Counted from the first letter of the stretch, positions 8,481 to 17,138 are shown. The stretch: 64,000 nucleotides of DNA from Candidatus Iainarchaeum sp. (GCA_018304425.1 JAGVWE010000007.1:25804-89803), one strand, 5' to 3'. Notes: generated by a model from the letters alone, not told the origin. Made by a program: numbers and translations.

Positions 8481-8577
8481 TTTCAACGCCTTTTGCCGGG
8501 CTTCAGGCGCGCGCACTGGTTGCGGCTTATGAAAGCGAATTTCCCTTCCGGCGGGCCCCTGCCCTTGCTCGGGCCCT

Positions 8578-9456
8578 TCACTCGAAGTAGGCCATGGTTT
8601 CCTCGCGTATCTGGTCGGCGAGTTCCGCGTCCCGCACGACCTGCACTTTGATTGAAACCGGTTTTTCGTGCAGGAATTCCAGCAGCCAGCCCAGGTCGAA
8701 TTCCTTCAGGTTGCTGGCCGAATTGAGTTTGTAGAGCATTTCCTCCCGGGCCTGGGTCGGGAAATAGGCCCTGGCCACGTAGTCCCCGACCACTAGGACG
8801 TCGGAGTCCAGCGCGACCAAGGCGTTGTACCGGAGTTTCACGGAAGCCCCAAGGTGTTCCGCCATTTTCGCGAGCGCGTTCCCATGGCATTGGTCCATCA
8901 TGCCGCCGGAGTTGACGAGGATGTAGCATTCGGTGCGCGAAACCAGCCGCGCCAGGCGGTGGAGTTCCTCCCGGGACAGGCCGATGAGCGAGTAGACGTG
9001 CTTCCAGTGGAAGACAGAGGGCTTGCCGGCTTCGTTGGGGTATTCGAAGTAGTTGAACAAGAGGAACCGGTAAAAGTCGAGGATGGTTTCGAAGCCGTAC
9101 TTGGCGTAGTCTTGCCGCGGCATTTCAGCGTTCTCCTGGAAAGGGTTTTCATTCAACGATTTTTCGAGGCTGGAAACCAGGTTCCGGAGGTTCTTCAGCC
9201 ACCGGGGGCTCAAGGCATACTTGCGGTCGGTGCAGGAGAGGATGCCCTCGGCCGCCATTTGCCGCAACGATTTGTGGATGGCCTGGTAGCTTACCTCGAC
9301 GCCGTGCCGGGACTTCAGCTTGGAGTACACCTGCGTGAGCGTCAGCGGCCAGTCCAGGGAGAGCACGGACACGATGGCGTCGCGCGTGGACTTGGGTTGA
9401 ACCGTTGGAACAGCCGTTCCCAGGCTCACCGGCTGGTATTGAGTCACGAGATCCAT
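8578..9456 (-). CDS. Winged-helix DNA-binding protein with C-terminal sensor-like domain
   Basis: A 292-residue protein. Residues about 25-80 form a winged-helix unit (STRDAIVSVLSLDWPLTLTQ, then HGVEVSYQAIHKSLRQMAAEG as recognition helix and wing), like TrmB or PadR-type archaeal regulators. The rest is a mixed domain with YAKYGFETILDFYRFLLF and YILVNSGGMMDQCHGNA, which could bind a ligand or be a degenerate phospholipase-D-like sensor domain as in some TrmB proteins. The ATG at 9456 was chosen because longer frames run into tRNA-Asn. Target genes are unknown. Confidence 0.7.
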   Translation of the reverse strand: MDLVTQYQPVSLGTAVPTVQPKSTRDAIVSVLSLDWPLTLTQVYSKLKSRHGVEVSYQAIHKSLRQMAAEGILSCTDRKYALSPRWLKNLRNLVSSLEKSLNENPFQENAEMPRQDYAKYGFETILDFYRFLLFNYFEYPNEAGKPSVFHWKHVYSLIGLSREELHRLARLVSRTECYILVNSGGMMDQCHGNALAKMAEHLGASVKLRYNALVALDSDVLVVGDYVARAYFPTQAREEMLYKLNSASNLKEFDLGWLLEFLHEKPVSIKVQVVRDAELADQIREETMAYFE

Positions 9457-9483
9457 GCTTTTCCTTGCCTCGCCCGTGGGAGC

Positions 9484-9552
9484 TGCCAGAGTCGGATTCG
9501 AACCGGCATCACCTGAGTAACAGTCAGGCATCCTTCCATTGGACTATCTGGC
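9484..9552 (-). tRNA. tRNA-Asn (GTT), slightly irregular
   Basis: The complement has anticodon stem CCTGA/TCAGG with loop CTGTTAC (anticodon GTT), D stem TCC/GGA and a T loop TTCGAAT. The acceptor pairs GCCAGA with TCTGGC, only six clean pairs, and the T stem GCCGG/CCGAC has one C-A mismatch; the whole is about 69 bases. It lies directly upstream of, and in the same orientation as, the winged-helix gene. Confidence 0.82.
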
Positions 9553-9638
9553 TTTGAGCCGGTTATCATGGCATTATACCTTACTTCGACCTTTTATTTA
9601 ATCACTTCGACAAATTTTACGTCATTTTCACGCTTAAG

Positions 9639-9655
9639 TGATGTATTTATAACAT
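9639..9655 (+). promoter_or_regulatory. TATA region of the Lrp-type regulator gene
   Basis: The AT-rich intergenic stretch 9560-9676 carries GTATTTATAAC about 25-35 bases before the ATG at 9677, the expected position for a leaderless archaeal gene. The region is divergent between this gene and tRNA-Asn, so binding sites for the regulator itself would be expected here, but no clear inverted repeat was seen. Confidence 0.5.
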
Positions 9656-9676
9656 AATTGTAGTCATTTATTCGGT

Positions 9677-10120
9677 ATGCTGGACAAAAAGGATGCAATT
9701 ATCCTGGACAGCCTGCGCCAGAACAGCCGCAAAACCGTCAAGGAAATCGGCCGCGAAACCGGCATTCCCCGCACCACGGTTTTCGAGCGCATCAAGCGCA
9801 TGGAGCACAACCAGGTCATCAAAGGCTATTCCGTGAAACCCGATTACGAGAAAATCGGCTTTCCCACCACGGCCTTCACCATGGTCGCCCACAACGGTTC
9901 GGCCGGCGTATCCCAGAAGTCCGTGGCCAAGGAAATCGCGAAACTCCCCGGAGTCTATGAAGTGCAAATAATTGCCGGAGAATGGGACATGCTCGTCAAG
10001 GTGCGTGGCAGGTCCTTGGAATCCATCGGTGACCTAGTAGTGGGAAGGATGCGGGACATTACGGGCATTGCCAGGACGCTGACCTACTCCGTTTTCTACA
10101 CCATCCGCGAAGACTGCTGA
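9677..10120 (+). CDS. Lrp/AsnC family transcriptional regulator
   Basis: At 147 residues this is a full-length Lrp/AsnC protein. The N-terminal helix-turn-helix is LDKKDAIILDSLRQNSRKT followed by VKEIGRETGIPRTTVFERI; the C-terminal RAM/AsnC ligand domain shows TMVAHNGSAG, PGVYEVQIIAGEWDMLVKV and ends with the dimer strand TLTYSVFYTI. Such proteins respond to amino acids and often repress their own gene. It lies beside gatD and between two tRNA-Gln/Asn-related loci, but a link to amide metabolism is only inference. Confidence 0.95.
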   Translation: MLDKKDAIILDSLRQNSRKTVKEIGRETGIPRTTVFERIKRMEHNQVIKGYSVKPDYEKIGFPTTAFTMVAHNGSAGVSQKSVAKEIAKLPGVYEVQIIAGEWDMLVKVRGRSLESIGDLVVGRMRDITGIARTLTYSVFYTIREDC

Positions 10121-10144
10121 CGGTTGAAAACGCTCCCGGTTCCC

Positions 10145-11470
10145 TTACTCCGGCTCAAAGCAGTCGATGCGGCTCGAGGCCGTGATTTCGCCGCGCAGGT
10201 TCTCAGGCACTTTTTTCACGGCTTCCTCGCGCTTGAAGTTGCCCAGCAACCACGCCAGCTTCACGAAAGCGGTTTCGGGCAGCAGGTCTTCCGCGAAAAC
10301 GACGCCAATCTCGGAGAGCCGCCGCAGGTTCGTGTAGACGTACGGGTGCACGCGGCCATACAGGCATTGGGCGGTCATCACCACCACGCAGCCGGATGCA
10401 ATCAGTTTCTTGAGCGCCTCGTAATTGGGCAGGTTTTCCGGGGTGTTGGTGGGCATGTGTCCCATCCCAGTTCCCTCTACAACGAGGCCTTTGAACCCGT
10501 GCTCCAAGTAGAACAGGATTTCCTCGGGGTGCATGTTGGGGTGCGACTTGAGCAGCCCGACCTTTTCCTCGAACCCGTCCTTCACCGTGAACGGCTTTTT
10601 CTTGTCCACCCTGGGATAGTCCTTTTTCAGGTACTCGACCCTTCGCTCGTTGAAGTGCACGCGGGCAATCGGCTGGTCGTTGACCGCCTTGAAGGCATCC
10701 CGTCGGGAGGTATGCATCTTCCGCGCCTTCGTTCCCGGCAGAACCACGCAGGCCTGGTCATCCGAGGTCTCATGCATGCAAATGGCCACTCCCGCGAAAT
10801 CCGTTTGCTTGATGAATTCGGCCGCGCACAGGAGGTTGATGGCGGCATCACTCGAACCCCGGTCCGAGCTCCGCTGGCTGCCCACTAGGAGCACGGGCAC
10901 CGGCGGGTTTTCGAGGGCAAACGACAGCGCGGCCGAGGTATAGGTTAGGGTATCCGTGCCATGGCCCAGGATGATTCCCTTGGCGCCGTCCCGGATGGCG
11001 GCCTGGATGGCTTGGACCATGAGTTTGTAGTGCGAGAACCGCATGTCCTCCGACATCAGGTTGGCCACGTGCCTGGGCTCGAAGTTCGCGACCCGCGTGA
11101 GTTCCGGGAACATGGCAATCAGGTCCTCGGTCGAAAACGAGGCATACACCCCGCCCGTGGAATAGTTGACGCGGCTGGCAATGGTTCCCCCCGTGTGCAG
11201 GACCACGATTTTCGGGAGGGAAACATCCATTTTCAGGGCCTGGCTTTTCACGCCCGCCTTCGCGGAGGGTTCCCCGGTCTTCTTCAACTCCATGCCGGCT
11301 TCCACGCGCACGCCCATGTTGTAGCCGGTGTGGAGCTTGAGGGAAAGCGTTTCAGGGTCGGCCGATGGAAGGACGTGGCCCCGGAACGACTGCCCGTTCT
11401 TCGCCAACTCGACGAAGTCGCCTTCCTGGACCCCGGATTTCCGGAGCAATTCCCGGTAATCGGCTTTCAT
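10145..11470 (-). CDS. gatD: Glutamyl-tRNA(Gln) amidotransferase subunit D
   Basis: GatD is the asparaginase-like subunit that releases ammonia for GatE. The 441-residue protein has an N-terminal SH3-like barrel (EGDFVELAKNGQSFRGHVLP), then the type I asparaginase core with both catalytic threonine motifs, VVLHTGGTIAS and ILGHGTDTLTYTS, followed by VLLVGSQRSSDRGSSDAA and VVEGTGMGHMP. Start ATG at 11470 fits the family; the frame remains open upstream by chance. It is not in the gatE operon but 2 kb away and on the same strand. Confidence 0.98.
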   Translation of the reverse strand: MKADYRELLRKSGVQEGDFVELAKNGQSFRGHVLPSADPETLSLKLHTGYNMGVRVEAGMELKKTGEPSAKAGVKSQALKMDVSLPKIVVLHTGGTIASRVNYSTGGVYASFSTEDLIAMFPELTRVANFEPRHVANLMSEDMRFSHYKLMVQAIQAAIRDGAKGIILGHGTDTLTYTSAALSFALENPPVPVLLVGSQRSSDRGSSDAAINLLCAAEFIKQTDFAGVAICMHETSDDQACVVLPGTKARKMHTSRRDAFKAVNDQPIARVHFNERRVEYLKKDYPRVDKKKPFTVKDGFEEKVGLLKSHPNMHPEEILFYLEHGFKGLVVEGTGMGHMPTNTPENLPNYEALKKLIASGCVVVMTAQCLYGRVHPYVYTNLRRLSEIGVVFAEDLLPETAFVKLAWLLGNFKREEAVKKVPENLRGEITASSRIDCFEPE

Positions 11471-11524
11471 AGCGTTAATTACAGCTGAACGGTTTTTAAG
11501 CCATTCCCAGCCGAATTTTTGACG

Positions 11525-12208
11525 ATGCGATTTGTTTCCCTGTTTTCCGGCGGCAAGGACTCGACCTATGCGCTCTACTGGGCATTGCGGGAAGGCCACC
11601 AGCTGGCCAGCCTCCTCACCATCCGTTCTTCCTATGCCGAGTCCTACATGTATCATTTGCCCAACATCCACCTGACGGAGGTCGCGGCCGAGGCCATGGG
11701 CTTTCCCCTCGTGGTCGCGGAAACCAGCGCCGGCAAGGAAGCCGAGCTCCAGGTCCTGGAGGACTCCCTGGCCGACCTCAAGGAAAGCCAGGGCATCGAG
11801 GCCGTGGTCTCCGGGGCCTTTGCCTCCCGCTACCAGAAGGAACGCGTGGACCGGATATGCGAAAAGCTCGGCCTTGAAAGCCTGGCGCCCCTCTGGGGCC
11901 GCGACGGCGAAGACCTCTTGAACGACATGCTGGCCGCAGGCTTCAAGTTCATGCTCGTCGCCGTGGCCGCGCAGGGCCTGGACGAGAAATGGCTGGGCCG
12001 GCTCATCGACGAAAAAGCGGTTTCCGACCTCAAAGCCCTGCACGAAAAATACCAGGTGAGCCTGGTGGGGGAGGGCGGCGAATTCGAGTCCCTCGTGGTT
12101 GACTGCCCGCTCTTCCGGAAAAAAATCGAAGTCGTTTCCGCGGAAAAAAAGTGGGACGGCTGCCGTGGCGAACTCGCCATCAAGGAAACCAGGCTCGCCC
12201 CAAAATAA
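11525..12208 (+). CDS. dph6: Diphthine-ammonia ligase
   Basis: This ATP-dependent ligase performs the last step of diphthamide formation on elongation factor 2. The PP-loop motif FSGGKDSTYALYWA is at residue 6, and the family signatures HLPNIHLTEVAAEAMG, AVVSGAFASRYQKERVDRI, PLWGRDGEDLL and LVGEGGEFESLVVDCPLF are present. The length of 227 residues matches the archaeal single-domain form. It is divergent from gatD with a 54-base spacer; ATG at 11525 gives the usual MRFVSLFSGGKDS start. Confidence 0.95.
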   Translation: MRFVSLFSGGKDSTYALYWALREGHQLASLLTIRSSYAESYMYHLPNIHLTEVAAEAMGFPLVVAETSAGKEAELQVLEDSLADLKESQGIEAVVSGAFASRYQKERVDRICEKLGLESLAPLWGRDGEDLLNDMLAAGFKFMLVAVAAQGLDEKWLGRLIDEKAVSDLKALHEKYQVSLVGEGGEFESLVVDCPLFRKKIEVVSAEKKWDGCRGELAIKETRLAPK

Positions 12209-12222
12209 TCAAATGCATGGAG

Positions 12223-13188
12223 TCAAAGGCATTGCTCGAGAGGTTCCTCGGCCCACACGCTGGCACGGCTCCAGTCCCTAATCGTTTCCTCGCCGAGCCT
12301 TGGCTCCCAGGCCAGCTTGCATTCGTAGTCGAACTCGCAGCCCTCGCAGAGGAATTCCTGGAGGCACGTTTCCGCTTCCAGCCGGTCCCGGCCCTGGACC
12401 GTGGCCTTGCACCGCCCCTCCCCCGGCTGGCCAGAAGCCTTCACCAGGAATTCTTCGACGGCCTTTCCCGCGTCCCCGCCCCGGGCTTCCAGCCGAACCC
12501 GGTAGTTGCCGGCCTCCCGTATCTCGAGGGGCAGCGACAAGCCGGTCTCCCCGGCCGGCGCTATTTCCCCCACTTCCCGGTTGACGGGCCCCGAGTGGAG
12601 GGCTTCGACCGGTTTCCCGTCAAGGACTGAAAGCCGGTAAACCCTGGCCGAAACGATGACGTCAGAAGCCTTTGCCTGCCCGGCATTCTTCACCTTGAAA
12701 GAGACCAGCGGCGAATCGACGCCCAACTCCATTTCGCGCGGCGCGCGCACGCCGGCCAGCTCGAGTTGCGCGGGTTTCCTTCCAAGGTAAGCAGTGCAGA
12801 GGTTGAGGCCCTGTTCTTCGACGCAGCGGAAGCCCACTTCCAGCAAGGCATCGCGTTCCACCTGCAGCCTCCGCTCGTCCGCGGCCACGAGGCAGCCCGG
12901 GCCGATGTTCTGCCGCGGGCAACACCGCAGGACATCCATGCAGCGGAAGTTCACGGACCGGGTCATGGAATCCAGGGCATCGGCCAAAACCATTTCGCCT
13001 TGCCGGAACTCCACGTTCTTTGAAAAAACCTTTCCATTGAGGCCCTCGGCGGCGTCCAGCGATTCCAGCAGCGCGTGCTGGAGCGGGGCCCTGGGCGCGA
13101 AGCCCGGCAAAATATAGGCAAAGAAAATCCACAGCAGGGCCAGGGCCGCAACCGCGACCGTCAAAAGCTTGAAGGGGGATTCGGCCAT
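12223..13188 (-). CDS. Membrane-anchored extracytoplasmic protein with CARDB-like domain
   Basis: A 321-residue protein with one N-terminal membrane anchor (residues about 9-29, LLTVAVAALALLWIFFAYIL) and a large outer part. The outer part is cysteine-rich (FRCMDVLRCCPRQNIGPGC; later CLQEFLCEGCEFDYEC) and has a beta-sandwich segment resembling CARDB/Ig-like domains (VDSPLVSFKVKNAGQAKASDV). It probably faces the outside and is disulfide-stabilised. It follows a small membrane gene by only four bases, so the two likely form an operon. No specific function is recognised. Confidence 0.72.
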   Translation of the reverse strand: MAESPFKLLTVAVAALALLWIFFAYILPGFAPRAPLQHALLESLDAAEGLNGKVFSKNVEFRQGEMVLADALDSMTRSVNFRCMDVLRCCPRQNIGPGCLVAADERRLQVERDALLEVGFRCVEEQGLNLCTAYLGRKPAQLELAGVRAPREMELGVDSPLVSFKVKNAGQAKASDVIVSARVYRLSVLDGKPVEALHSGPVNREVGEIAPAGETGLSLPLEIREAGNYRVRLEARGGDAGKAVEEFLVKASGQPGEGRCKATVQGRDRLEAETCLQEFLCEGCEFDYECKLAWEPRLGEETIRDWSRASVWAEEPLEQCL

Positions 13189-13192
13189 GGCC

Positions 13193-13432
13193 TCACCTCG
13201 CGAACGTGGCCCGCACGTGCCATTTCAGCAGCCACTCGAAGATTTTTTTCAGCACCAGCAACCCCACGAACAGGTAAAGCAAGGACGTTACGTCTCCCGT
13301 CAGCAAAAAATAGCGCCGGAAGTAATCCGCCCACACCTCGAGCCGGAACAGGAACCAGACCACAACGCCCAGGGCCAGCAACACCAGCAACAGCTTTTCC
13401 GCCAAATCCAGCCAAGCCAGCAGCCGCCGCAC
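13193..13432 (-). CDS. Small membrane protein (79 aa, two membrane segments)
   Basis: Two hydrophobic helices are visible, LLLVLLALGVVVWFLF and VTSLLYLFVGLLVLKKIFEWL, separated by a charged loop with aromatic residues. The gene sits immediately upstream of the membrane-anchored cysteine-rich protein and downstream of the DNA ligase gene on the same strand, so it may be a partner subunit of the former. The family is not recognised. Confidence 0.65.
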   Translation of the reverse strand: MRRLLAWLDLAEKLLLVLLALGVVVWFLFRLEVWADYFRRYFLLTGDVTSLLYLFVGLLVLKKIFEWLLKWHVRATFAR

Positions 13433-13476
13433 GTCAAAGACCCCTTAAACTATGGTTTGACGGCTTAATAAACGTT

Positions 13477-15372
13477 TCAGGCGCTGTCATCGCCTTTCCC
13501 ACTTTCCTGGGTTTTCTGCGCCTTCTGCCGGGCAAACATGTCCCGGATTTCCTTGGTGGAAGTGGCTTCCTCGGCCTTCTTGTCCGTGCGGAAGGAAACC
13601 AGGCGCGGGAATCGCAACGCGTATCCCGGCTTGCCGGCTTCCCGGCCGCAGGCATGCACCGGGCTGCGCGTGATTTCGTCGGCGCGCACCTCGATGACGT
13701 GCACGGGCTCGGTCCACACGTCGGGTTCAAGGCCGGACTCCACGCGCGCGGGCTTCCGGTTGGCCTTGATTTTCTTCAAGCGCTCCTCCCATTCCGCGAG
13801 CTGGGCCTCGCTCAAGCCCGTGCCAATCTTGGCGATGCTTTCAAAGCAATCCCTTTCCCCATTGTAGGCGGCGGCCAGCAAGGCCCCCAACCCGAACCGG
13901 GTGCGGATGCCCTTCCCCTTGAAGTAACCGATGACCGCCAAATCCACGGAGTCCTGCAACTCGCCCTTGTAACTGCGCTTCAGTTTTATCCACGCGAACT
14001 TCCTCGCACCCGCGATGTACTTCGCGTCCAGGTCCTTTGCGACGATGCCTTCCAGGCCCTGCTCGATGCACCGCGTGAAGAAAGCGTCCACGGCTTCCGG
14101 CTCCTTCGTCACTATCATCGGCGTCACGTCCAGCACCCCGCCCCTTTCCACGATTCGCTCCAGGGTTTTCCTGCGCTCCCGGAACGGCAAGGGCATGAGG
14201 TTTTTTCCGTCCACCATCATGACGTCAAAGGCGAACAACTTCAGCGGCAGCTCCTCGGAAGCCCTTTCGATGCCGTGCTTGCGCTTCCGCTGGATGGTCA
14301 CCTGGAAGGGGAAGAACTCCCCGGTTTCCTCGTTCACCGCCAGGGCCTCCCCCTCGATGATGGCAGTCCGGGCCTTCAAGTGGGTTTTGACGCCTTCAAT
14401 GACTTCGGGGAACATGGGTGTTACATTCTCGCTGCGGCGGCTGAAGATGCTTACCTCGTCTTCCCTCTTGTGCACCTGCAGCCGGAAACCGTCGAACTTT
14501 CCCTCCACCATGCATTCCCCGAGCTTTTCCACGATTTCTCCCGCTGAAGGCAGCCGCTCGGCCAGGGTGGGCCGGATGGGCACGCCAGGCGTCAGCTCCA
14601 CGGCATCCAGTCCCTTGAGGCCCTTTTCCTTGAGCAACCGCGCGATGTCCCCCAAATCCGAGTGAATGTTGTACTTTTCCTCGATGCGTTCCCGCAGCAG
14701 CTGCCGCACGCGCCGCTCGAACTCCTCTCCCCGCTTTTCCTCTTTTTTTTCCTTGAGCTCGGCCTCGATTTTTTCGGCGGCCCGCTTCTCCTTTGCCAAA
14801 AATTCTTTCGAGTAAACGACGGCCAAGGCGTCCATCAAGGTGGGGTCGCCGATGCCCAGCCGCATGGCCCCCAACGGAATCCTTGTGACGAATTTGGCTT
14901 CCAAGGGAGAGGCGCTGTTCAGGAGCTCGGCCAGCAGCTTGAGCTTCTGCTCCTGGCTACCGTGGCCCGAGGCCTTCGCGATGCGCAAAAAGTTGTCGTA
15001 CACCTTTTCGACGGACAGTTTTTCGCGGAAGAGACTTTGCTGCCGCTTTTTTTCCGCGATTTCCTGGGCCACCAGGCCGAGGTCGCCGAGTTTCTGGAAC
15101 CGCTTCCCGACTTCCTCCCGCGCGTACCCAGAAGTCATGGCCAGGGCCTCTTCCACGAGCTTCTCCCCCAAGCCGATGTCATAGCCCTTGAAGCCCGGGG
15201 CAATCTGGCCCTGGCACAGGTAAATGACCTTGGAGACAACGGCGGCATCGGTCTCCCGCTCCCGCAGGAGCCCCCCCAGCAGGGAAGTCATCTCCAGGCG
15301 CGAGGCAGCGGCCTCGATTCGCTCCCAGTAACCGGCCAATTTCCCGAATTCCATGCCATCATAGGGAGTCAA
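13477..15372 (-). CDS. lig: ATP-dependent DNA ligase
   Basis: The replicative and repair ligase seals nicks using ATP. The 631-residue protein has the N-terminal helical DNA-binding domain, the adenylation motif EGKFDGFRLQVHK with nucleophile Lys, the later motifs IFSRRSENVTPMFPEV, IIEGEALAVNEETGEFFPFQ, LFAFDVMM, EGIVAKDLDAKY and FAWIKLKRSY, and an OB domain ending with LRFPRLVSFRTDK. A low-complexity lysine/glutamate stretch lies near residue 210. It is divergent from the KaiC-like gene. Confidence 0.97.
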   Translation of the reverse strand: MTPYDGMEFGKLAGYWERIEAAASRLEMTSLLGGLLRERETDAAVVSKVIYLCQGQIAPGFKGYDIGLGEKLVEEALAMTSGYAREEVGKRFQKLGDLGLVAQEIAEKKRQQSLFREKLSVEKVYDNFLRIAKASGHGSQEQKLKLLAELLNSASPLEAKFVTRIPLGAMRLGIGDPTLMDALAVVYSKEFLAKEKRAAEKIEAELKEKKEEKRGEEFERRVRQLLRERIEEKYNIHSDLGDIARLLKEKGLKGLDAVELTPGVPIRPTLAERLPSAGEIVEKLGECMVEGKFDGFRLQVHKREDEVSIFSRRSENVTPMFPEVIEGVKTHLKARTAIIEGEALAVNEETGEFFPFQVTIQRKRKHGIERASEELPLKLFAFDVMMVDGKNLMPLPFRERRKTLERIVERGGVLDVTPMIVTKEPEAVDAFFTRCIEQGLEGIVAKDLDAKYIAGARKFAWIKLKRSYKGELQDSVDLAVIGYFKGKGIRTRFGLGALLAAAYNGERDCFESIAKIGTGLSEAQLAEWEERLKKIKANRKPARVESGLEPDVWTEPVHVIEVRADEITRSPVHACGREAGKPGYALRFPRLVSFRTDKKAEEATSTKEIRDMFARQKAQKTQESGKGDDSA

Positions 15373-15417
15373 TGGCCTTAAAACCCTTGTTCCCAGCCTT
15401 TCCAGGCCCCCAACAGG

Positions 15418-15436
15418 GAAATATTTAAATGGCCGA
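15418..15436 (+). promoter_or_regulatory. TATA box of the KaiC-like gene
   Basis: GAAATATTTAAATGG lies about 35-45 bases before the ATG at 15469, in the divergent region shared with the ligase gene. Confidence 0.55.
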
Positions 15437-15468
15437 ACTCCCTATATTCTGCCGTTCCAGGGACTTGC

Positions 15469-16115
15469 ATGGCGAAACCAGGTGCATCGGCCGAAGACGG
15501 GGGCGGCAGCACTTCCACGGGCATCCAAGAATTGGCACCTTTCTGGGGGGCGGTTTCCCCAAGGGAGCCGTGGTCCTCGTGGCCGGTTCCTCGGGCAGCG
15601 GCAAGACCATTTTCTCGTTCAACTGGCTGTTCGACGGCGCCCGCAAGGGCGAGAACGGCGTCTACGTCACCTTCACCGAGCCCCTGTTCAAGTCCGTGAA
15701 AAACCTGGAAGTCATGGACTTCTACGACCGCAAGCTCATCGAAGACGAGACCATCAAGATCCTGGACATCCGCGACCTCTACGCCGAGCAAGGCTTCGAC
15801 GCCCAGCGCATCCTGGACACCGTGGAACGGCAGGTCAAGGAAACCAACGCCAAACGCCTCTGCATCGATTCCGTGACCGCGATCGCCTACAACCTGGACG
15901 ACAAGGCGAAGACCCGGAAATTCATTTTCGTGGACTCGCTGTCCACGATGCTGATTTACAACCGGCCGGACGTCTTCGCGCGGTTCATCCACAGCGTGCT
16001 CGTGAAAATCCGGCTGAACTCCATCAGCGGCCTGCTGTTGTTCATTGAAACGCAGGCGGACCGGGAAGTCCGCGCCGAAATCGCACAGTTGTGCGACAAG
16101 GTCCTGCGGGTCTAG
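15469..16115 (+). pseudogene. KaiC/RadA-like ATPase, frameshifted and apparently fused across two genes
   Basis: The natural start is ATG 15469 (MAKPGASAEDGGGSTSTGIQ), but the conserved continuation GGGFPKGAVVLVAGSSGSGKT is in another frame; one extra G in the TTGG at 15532-15535 would restore a continuous RecA-type domain. Walker A is GSSGSGKT. Two Walker B-like strands follow closely, RLCIDSVTAI and FIFVDSLSTML, whereas one is normal, so the rest of a KaiC domain and the start of a second paralogue seem deleted. An alternative ATG at 15429 yields a continuous frame with an atypical N-terminus. It may be non-functional or mis-assembled. Confidence 0.7.
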
Positions 16116-16121
16116 GGGCTT

Positions 16122-16514
16122 TCACCAGCCGTCTGTTTTGAGGTTTTTCACGCGGTCGAAATGTTTGCGGTTGTTGGTGACCAAGATGGCCTCATGGCAT
16201 ACTGCGATGGCCGCAATCATGAGGTCCAGTACTTCGAGGCGGTTCCCCTTGCGGATGAATTCTGCGTCGAGTAGGGCGACCTGTTCGGCGGCATCAACTT
16301 CGAAGGGAAGCGGTTGTAGCGAGGCCAGGAATTTCCTCGCAAGGTCGAGGCTGGCAGGCGTGCCATACAGCCGCTCTCCAACCAGCACTTCGTATATGTT
16401 GATGCAGGTAGTGGCGATTTCCTTGTCCTGCTCCGGTAGTTGCCGTAATTTTGCGGTCGCAGCCTCTTTTCCGCGAAGATAGGCGATGATGCAATCGGAG
16501 TCAAGGATTATCAT
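16122..16514 (-). CDS. VapC-type PIN-domain toxin (pair 1)
   Basis: A 130-residue PIN ribonuclease. Acidic residues of the active site are visible in IILDSDCIIAYL, INIYEVLVGERLYG, NRLEVLDLMIAAIA and ILVTNNRKHFDRV. Such toxins cut tRNA or rRNA when not bound by their antitoxin. Its start overlaps the end of the upstream antitoxin gene by 14 bases. It converges with the KaiC-like gene, seven bases away. Confidence 0.9.
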   Translation of the reverse strand: MIILDSDCIIAYLRGKEAATAKLRQLPEQDKEIATTCINIYEVLVGERLYGTPASLDLARKFLASLQPLPFEVDAAEQVALLDAEFIRKGNRLEVLDLMIAAIAVCHEAILVTNNRKHFDRVKNLKTDGW

Positions 16515-16755
16515 GCATTCTCGCCTGTCGTTTCCAGAATGATGCCGTCGAGTCTTTCCTCAGTCGCCTGTACAAGGCCAGCCGCTTTTCGGCTTCCTCA
16601 TCGGTCATCGGGATGCTGCCGAAATACTTCATGAGGTCGGGTTGTTCCTTTTCCGCCAGCCGCTCGAGCAGGTCGCTGAAGCTCTCGCCTTCGTGCTTGG
16701 CCCTGATGAGCTTCTCATAGACCTTGCCCTTGATGGTAAGGGTTTTGAAGACCAT
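16501..16755 (-). CDS. VapB-type antitoxin (pair 1)
   Basis: An 84-residue protein starting MVFKTLTIKGKVYEKL, the pattern of the archaeal DUF217/COG1753 antitoxins, with GESFSDLLERLAEKEQ as the second helix and a C-terminal toxin-binding tail. I chose ATG 16755 because a TATA-like ATTAAATATATG (minus strand) lies just upstream, which rules out the longer frame from 16812. It is encoded immediately upstream of its toxin and probably represses the pair. Confidence 0.8.
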   Translation of the reverse strand: MVFKTLTIKGKVYEKLIRAKHEGESFSDLLERLAEKEQPDLMKYFGSIPMTDEEAEKRLALYRRLRKDSTASFWKRQARMHDNP

Positions 16756-16866
16756 GCTATGTTTAAGGTTAAACATATATTTAATCCTTGCTTCCATCCT
16801 TTTAAGCAACAAACTATTTTTAAGGCAATTGTCGTAATATTGGTGTGTTCGGAGAGTAGATTAATA

Positions 16867-16896
16867 TAGCCATAAAGCAATATAGCTATATGGCTA
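16867..16896 (+). promoter_or_regulatory. Operator-like inverted repeats over the start of VapB (pair 2)
   Basis: TAGCCATA at 16867-16874 is mirrored by TATGGCTA at 16889-16896, and a perfect palindrome TATAGCTATA lies between at 16881-16890. The repeats span the ATG at 16890, the expected site for autorepression by a toxin-antitoxin complex. Confidence 0.65.
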
Positions 16897-17138
16897 CAAC
16901 TACGTTGCGGGTGCAACTGCCGGAGGAAAAAGCCAGAAAGGTGCGGGAGCAAGCCATGAAACGCTTCGGTTATTCGAAAGGGGCCATCAGCAAGGCGCTC
17001 AATGTGGCCTTGGATGAATGGTTGGGGAAGGCGAAACCAGCCAAACCGCCTATCACGGCCAAGGACTTGTTAGGGCGGCTGAGTGGCGTAAAGGAGTCCT
17101 CCGTGGAACTCCAGCACAAGGCTCGTGACTATTGGTAG
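16890..17138 (+). CDS. Antitoxin-like protein (pair 2)
   Basis: An 82-residue basic protein. It starts with a beta strand TTLRVQLPEEKA and helices KVREQAMKRFGYSKGAISKALN, resembling ribbon-helix-helix antitoxins, followed by a tail (TAKDLLGRLSGVKESSVELQ) suited to toxin binding. Its end overlaps the PIN toxin start by seven bases. Inverted repeats over the start suggest autoregulation. Confidence 0.75.
   Translation: MATTTLRVQLPEEKARKVREQAMKRFGYSKGAISKALNVALDEWLGKAKPAKPPITAKDLLGRLSGVKESSVELQHKARDYW

Noticed and set aside
11471-12043. N-terminal extension of the gatD frame
   Set aside because: It overlaps dph6 in antisense; the GatD family starts at MKADYRELL, matching ATG 11470.
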